This document shows, one piece after another, positions 38,663-43,120 of a DNA stretch of 43,120 nucleotides (its first letter is position 1; every line of letters starts with the position of its first letter). The DNA is from Vibrio ordalii ATCC 33509 (GTDB taxonomy: Bacteria > Pseudomonadota > Gammaproteobacteria > Enterobacterales > Vibrionaceae), in assembly GCA_000257205.1 (NCBI GenBank), contig AEZC01000015.1, positions 1-43,120 of the forward strand. The letters are read 5' to 3'. A program made the position numbers and the translations under genes. Below the pieces are notes generated by a model that saw only the letters and a list, made by a program, of their open reading frames with translations, had not been told where the DNA came from and did not search any database.

Positions 38663-40570
38663 ATGAGCGAAACGGCTACTACCAATAAAGAAACTCGTGG
38701 TTTTCAATCTGAAGTCAAACAGTTACTTCATCTTATGATTCACTCTCTTTATTCCAATAAAGAGATCTTCCTTCGCGAATTAATTTCAAATGCCTCTGAT
38801 GCTGCGGATAAACTTCGTTTTCAAGCGTTGTCTAATGCCGATTTATATCAAGGTGATGCCAACTTAGGCGTTAAATTATCGTTTGATACCCAAGCGAATA
38901 CGCTGACCATTTCAGATAACGGTATTGGTATGAGCCGCGAAGATGTCATTGAACATCTAGGTACGATTGCAAAATCCGGCACAGCGGAGTTTTTCTCTAA
39001 ACTATCCCAAGATCAATCTAAAGACTCTCAGCTTATCGGTCAGTTTGGGGTGGGTTTTTACTCGGCCTTCATCGTCGCTGATGCGGTCACTGTAAGAACT
39101 CGCGCTGCGGGTTTACCTGCTAACGAAGCGGTTCAATGGTATTCACAAGGTGAAGGTGAATATACAGTAGAAAGCATTAATAAAGAGTCTCGTGGAACCG
39201 ATATCATTTTGCACATGCGAGAGGAAGGCAAAGAGTTCCTTTCTGAATGGCGTCTGCGTGATGTGATTTCTAAATATTCAGACCACATTGGAATTCCAGT
39301 TTCTATCCAAACCAAGGTTCGTGATGACGAAGGTAATGAGACTGAAGAGATCCAATGGGAACAAATCAATAAAGCACAGGCGTTGTGGACGCGTTCTAAG
39401 TCAGAAATCAGTGATGAAGAGTATCAAGAGTTCTATAAACACGTTTCCCATGATTATGCTGACCCACTGGTGTGGAGCCATAACCGTGTAGAAGGTAAAA
39501 ACGATTATACCAGCTTACTTTATATTCCAGCGAAAGCACCTTGGGATATGATGAATCGTGATCATAAATCAGGCTTGAAACTTTATGTTCAGCGTGTATT
39601 TATCATGGATGATGCTGCGCAATTTATGCCGTCCTACTTGCGCTTTGTACGTGGTTTAATCGACTCAAACGATTTACCGCTTAATGTTTCACGTGAGATT
39701 TTACAAGATAACAAGGTGACTCAATCATTGCGTAATGCTTGTACCAAGCGTGTATTGACCATGCTTGAACGCATGGCGAGCAATGATGCTGATAAATATC
39801 AAACCTTCTGGAAAGAGTTTGGTTTGGTACTCAAAGAGGGGCCTGCAGAAGATTTTGCTAATAAAGAGAAGATCGCTAGCCTATTGCGCTTCGCCTCGAC
39901 CGATGTTGACTCAGCAGAGCAAACGGTTAGTTTAGCGGCTTATGTTGAACGGATGAAAGAGGGGCAGGATAAAATCTACTACCTCACCGCCGATAGCTAT
40001 GCAGCGGCCAAAAATAGCCCGCACCTAGAGCAGTTTAAAGCCAAAGGTATCGAAGTTATTTTAATGTTTGATCGCATTGATGAGTGGTTGATGAACTACC
40101 TCACTGAGTTTGATGGAAAAATGTTCCAATCCATCACCAAAGCAGGGCTAGATCTGAGCCAGTTCGAAGATGAAGCAGAAAAAGAGAAGCATAAAGAGAC
40201 TGAAGAAGAGTTTAAATCGGTGGTTGAACGTACTCAGCAGTACCTTGGCGATCGTGTCAAAGAGGTCCGAACGACCTTTAAACTGGCAAGTACTCCAGCG
40301 GTTGTGGTGACCGACGATTATGAGATGGGTACGCAGATGGCAAAATTGCTTGCTGCGGCTGGTCAAGCGGTACCAGAGGTGAAGTATATTTTGGAACTTA
40401 ACCCTGAACACGCGTTAGTGAAACGTATGGCTGATGAAGCGGATGAGCAAGCATTTGGGCGCTGGGTTGAAGTTTTACTAGGTCAAGCGACACTTGCTGA
40501 GCGTGGTTCGATGGAAGATCCGTCACAATTCCTGACCGCAATTAATCAGCTTTTGACTAAGGTTGAATAG
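38663..40570 (+). CDS. htpG: Molecular chaperone HtpG (Hsp90)
   Basis: HtpG is the bacterial Hsp90, an ATP-dependent dimeric chaperone that works with DnaK. The 635-residue protein has the GHKL ATPase domain (about 1-220) with [21 protein letters not shown] and [11 protein letters not shown], a middle domain with [11 protein letters not shown] (near 337), and a C-terminal dimerisation domain (about 515-635). GGAG precedes the ATG. The gene is divergent from toxR and has a sigma-32-type promoter. In V. cholerae the same divergence has been reported to link heat shock with toxR expression. A terminator follows. Confidence 0.97.
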   Translation: MSETATTNKETRGFQSEVKQLLHLMIHSLYSNKEIFLRELISNASDAADKLRFQALSNADLYQGDANLGVKLSFDTQANTLTISDNGIGMSREDVIEHLGTIAKSGTAEFFSKLSQDQSKDSQLIGQFGVGFYSAFIVADAVTVRTRAAGLPANEAVQWYSQGEGEYTVESINKESRGTDIILHMREEGKEFLSEWRLRDVISKYSDHIGIPVSIQTKVRDDEGNETEEIQWEQINKAQALWTRSKSEISDEEYQEFYKHVSHDYADPLVWSHNRVEGKNDYTSLLYIPAKAPWDMMNRDHKSGLKLYVQRVFIMDDAAQFMPSYLRFVRGLIDSNDLPLNVSREILQDNKVTQSLRNACTKRVLTMLERMASNDADKYQTFWKEFGLVLKEGPAEDFANKEKIASLLRFASTDVDSAEQTVSLAAYVERMKEGQDKIYYLTADSYAAAKNSPHLEQFKAKGIEVILMFDRIDEWLMNYLTEFDGKMFQSITKAGLDLSQFEDEAEKEKHKETEEEFKSVVERTQQYLGDRVKEVRTTFKLASTPAVVVTDDYEMGTQMAKLLAAAGQAVPEVKYILELNPEHALVKRMADEADEQAFGRWVEVLLGQATLAERGSMEDPSQFLTAINQLLTKVE

Positions 40571-40586
40571 CTAACTGGCTGACAAA

Positions 40587-40609
40587 AAGCTCGCAACTGC
40601 GAGCTTTTT
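40587..40609 (+). terminator. Terminator of htpG
   Basis: GCTCGC (40589-40594) pairs with GCGAGC (40599-40604) around a 4-base loop and five Ts follow. The left flank is A-rich. Confidence 0.88.
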
Positions 40610-40724
40610 GCTTTGAGTTGTGGCTATCTTCTGAGAACAAGCGGTATTTTAGGTAAACTTACAGCAAAGTGCTGGGTCAGATTACATTCTTTCGTCTTAA
40701 TCTGGTTAGCGGCTTGAATTTGTA

Positions 40725-40733
40725 TGTTAGAAT
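40725..40733 (+). promoter_or_regulatory. Candidate adk promoter (extended -10)
   Basis: TGTTAGAAT combines TG, one base and TAGAAT (40728-40733). It implies an adk leader of about 150 bases that includes the long palindrome. Confidence 0.4.
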
Positions 40734-40804
40734 GCACTGTTTGAATACGATTGGTAAGCTGCGTATGTCGCTCGCCGAATGATTATTCACTCGTTTCATT
40801 ACCG

Positions 40805-40861
40805 TTATACCGAAACTTACCGTTGGCTTTAAGTCTCATCTGGCAGTGAGCTTCGGTATAA
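40805..40861. repeat. Long palindrome in the adk leader
   Basis: TTATACCGAA (40805-40814) and TTCGGTATAA (40852-40861) are exact complements, with further pairing inwards (CTTAC with GTGAG, one G-U). The base of the stem ends 17 bases before the GAGG ribosome site of adk. Confidence 0.65.
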
Positions 40862-40876
40862 ATCATAATTTTCTAA

Positions 40877-41533
<657 letters not shown>

Positions 41534-41570
41534 TTGGCTCAGTATAGGCTTGTTAACTTTGTTATAGTGA

Positions 41571-41600
41571 AAGCGACCTAAACTAAAGGTCGCTTTTTTT
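41571..41600 (+). terminator. Terminator of adk
   Basis: AAGCGACC (41571-41578) pairs with GGTCGCTT (41588-41595) around a 9-base loop and is followed by Ts to 41600. Confidence 0.9.
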
Positions 41601-41653
41601 ATGAACTTTCCTACCGCAAATTCGTACTCAATAATTAACAATGAAATGGATGA

Positions 41654-42622
41654 ATGGAAGTAATGCAAAATAATCAAAAACAGGGTGTGCTATTGGTTAA
41701 CTTGGGAACGCCGAGTGAACCGACGGCATCGGCAGTAAAACGATTTTTAAGCCAATTCTTACATGACCAGCGTGTGGTTGATATGAGTCGTTGGATCTGG
41801 TGTCCATTATTACATGGTGTGATTCTTCCGCTGCGAGCCCCCAAGGTTGCTAAGTTATATCAATCTGTCTGGATGGAAGAAGGTTCCCCTTTGATGGTGT
41901 ACTCTAAACGCCAAGTGCAAGCGTTAGAACAGTATCTCGGTACACCAGTGGAACTTGGTATGACCTATGGCTCACCAAGCCTTTTAGAGGGTATCAACGC
42001 ATTATTAGATCGTGGCGTTGAAGAGATTGTGGTGCTGCCTCTGTACCCACAATATTCTGGTACTACTACGGCTGCCGTATTTGATGGCCTTGCCAAAGCG
42101 ATGAAACGTATCCCTGTGACGCCCAATTTACGTTTTATTCGTGATTATCATAATCACCCTGCTTATATACGATCTTTGGCGAGTAAAGTCCGTGACTCTT
42201 GGCAACGTAATGGGCAGGGGGAGTATCTACTTTGTTCTTACCATGGTATCCCTAAGCGTTATGCAGATAATGGTGATATCTACCCACAGCACTGCCAAAA
42301 AACCACAGAACTTTTGGCGCAAGAACTTGGTTTGAATTCTGATCAAATAGGTATGACCTATCAGTCTATTTTCGGACGTGAGGAGTGGTTACAGCCTTAC
42401 ACGGATAAAACATTAGAAGCTTTGCCAAGCCGTGGTATTAAGAAATTAGATATTATTACTCCGGCCTTCTCGGTAGATTGTTTAGAAACTCTAGAAGAGA
42501 TAGCTGAGCAAGGTAAAGAAACCTTTATGCATGCTGGTGGTGAGGCGTTTACTTACATTGAATGCCTAAATGATTCGGCAATACATATAGAAATGATGGC
42601 TTCACTGATAAAGCGATGCTGA
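41654..42622 (+). CDS. hemH: Ferrochelatase
   Basis: HemH inserts ferrous iron into protoporphyrin IX, the last step of haem synthesis, at the cytoplasmic face of the inner membrane. The 322-residue protein has [12 protein letters not shown] at the N-terminus, [13 protein letters not shown] (near 134), the metal-site histidine in [12 protein letters not shown] (near 196) and the conserved glutamate in DCLETLEEI (near 283). Adjacency of adk and hemH is common in gamma-proteobacteria. The start is uncertain between ATGs at 41654 and 41663; several more ATGs stand just before in other frames and no strong ribosome site marks one of them. Confidence 0.95.
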   Translation: MEVMQNNQKQGVLLVNLGTPSEPTASAVKRFLSQFLHDQRVVDMSRWIWCPLLHGVILPLRAPKVAKLYQSVWMEEGSPLMVYSKRQVQALEQYLGTPVELGMTYGSPSLLEGINALLDRGVEEIVVLPLYPQYSGTTTAAVFDGLAKAMKRIPVTPNLRFIRDYHNHPAYIRSLASKVRDSWQRNGQGEYLLCSYHGIPKRYADNGDIYPQHCQKTTELLAQELGLNSDQIGMTYQSIFGREEWLQPYTDKTLEALPSRGIKKLDIITPAFSVDCLETLEEIAEQGKETFMHAGGEAFTYIECLNDSAIHIEMMASLIKRC

Positions 42623-42644
42623 GTTGAATTTGTTTCAAGTGCAA

Positions 42645-42672
42645 AAACGGTCACTATATGTGACCGTTTCTT
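42645..42672. terminator. Bidirectional terminator between hemH and the peptide transporter
   Basis: ACGGTCAC (42647-42654) pairs with GTGACCGT (42660-42667) around a 5-base loop. The T-run is better on the minus strand (five As at 42643-42647 read as Ts), so it probably serves mainly the transporter gene. Confidence 0.75.
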
Positions 42673-42717
42673 ATCATTATTCCCGAACTCACCCAAAAGC
42701 GCGGGATAGATTTGATA

Positions 42718-43120
42718 CTAGACTAACTGAGTTTGTTGCTCTTCAACTTCTTCAGCGTAGCTTGTGGTTCTTTCTGCACCGTGCATCCAACGAACGAGTG
42801 TGTTAGAGCACAACAGTAAAATGACGCCGCCAATGGTTGCTGTTACTGCAATACCACTGAAGATAGCCATCGCACCAAGCTCTCCCACATGAGAACCTAC
42901 ATGGCCTGCTACATAATTCGCGATTGCGTTACAACCGAACCATGCTCCCATCATTAATGAAGCAAGACGTAGTGGAGCTAGTTTAGTGACAAGCGATAGA
43001 CCGATTGGCGATAGGCACAGTTCACCCAAGGTATGAAAGAAGAAAGCACCAACAAGCCATAGCATTGACGTTTTTACGGTAGTGTCACCACCTTGCTCCA
43101 TAACCGCACCAACCATACAT
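42718..43120 (-). CDS. POT-family peptide:proton symporter, C-terminal part
   Basis: Only the C-terminal 130 or so residues are in the window; the gene runs off the right edge. The segment matches proton-dependent oligopeptide transporters (POT/PTR2, DtpA-like) of the major facilitator superfamily. The signature FFFHTLGELCLSPIGLSLVTKLAP, cited by its core GELCLSPIGLS, forms the family's late helix with the conserved Glu. MMGAWFGCNAIANYVAG and a last membrane helix rich in Ile, Val and Leu follow. The tail is Glu/Gln-rich. Which Dtp subtype it is cannot be told from this part. Confidence 0.88.
   Translation of the reverse strand, partial: CMVGAVMEQGGDTTVKTSMLWLVGAFFFHTLGELCLSPIGLSLVTKLAPLRLASLMMGAWFGCNAIANYVAGHVGSHVGELGAMAIFSGIAVTATIGGVILLLCSNTLVRWMHGAERTTSYAEEVEEQQTQLV

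Noticed and set aside
42624..42806. A 60-codon plus-strand frame after hemH
   Set aside because: It crosses the hemH terminator and runs antisense to the transporter gene; composition is not protein-like.

Overview
The window is a stretch of gamma-proteobacterial core chromosome. Gene content and order point to the genus Vibrio, probably a relative of V. cholerae. The evidence is the divergent toxRS/htpG arrangement followed by adk and hemH, the run ligA - porin - UPF0319 gene - cueR - nfeD - qmcA - ybbN - yfcH, and the cell-wall/lipoate block next to leuS. This assignment rests on recalled gene order and protein resemblance, not on a database search.

Layout. 1-450: a small lipoprotein gene. 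590-4890 (minus): lipA, lipB, ybeD, dacA, rlpA, covering lipoylation and late peptidoglycan processing. 4890-10410 (minus): rodA, mrdA, rlmH, rsfS, holA, lptE, i.e. elongasome, ribosome maturation/silencing, DNA polymerase III delta and LPS assembly, closely packed and probably largely cotranscribed downstream of leuS (10549-13122). 13245-13715 (plus): a ybeL-like zinc-ribbon protein. 13760-19335 (minus): lnt, corC, ybeY, phoH-like, miaB, the classical ybeZYX-lnt cluster. 19593-20744 (plus): ubiF. 20822-23558 (minus): crr, ptsI, ptsH, the general PTS. 23856-25734 (minus): cysK and cysZ. 25965-28873 (plus): zipA and ligA. 29379-31836 (plus): a chitoporin-like porin, a DUF2057/UPF0319 periplasmic protein and cueR. 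31967-34518 (minus): nfeD, qmcA, ybbN. 34918-35832 (minus): yfcH. 36061-36612 (plus): yfcE. 36644-38404 (minus): a SelT/SelW-like redox protein, toxS, toxR. 38663-42622 (plus): htpG, adk, hemH. 42718-end (minus): the C-terminus of a POT-family peptide transporter.

Most neighbouring transcription units are closed by clear hairpin terminators, several of them bidirectional. Hairpins without good U-tracts sit between ptsH and ptsI, between ptsI and crr, between leuS and lptE and between miaB and phoH; these may adjust expression within operons. A perfectly spaced heat-shock-type promoter lies in front of htpG, back to back with a candidate toxR promoter.

I found no rRNA, tRNA, CRISPR array, prophage, insertion sequence or defence island, and no convincing new multi-gene system. 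The parts least explained by known genes are the 399-base gap at 34519-34917 (a strong bidirectional terminator, a possible 21-residue hydrophobic peptide and a palindrome-containing plus-strand promoter), a set of related palindromes with TATACC/GGTATA-type ends in intergenic regions, the 505-base porin leader region, and the duplicated C-terminal motif in the UPF0319 protein.
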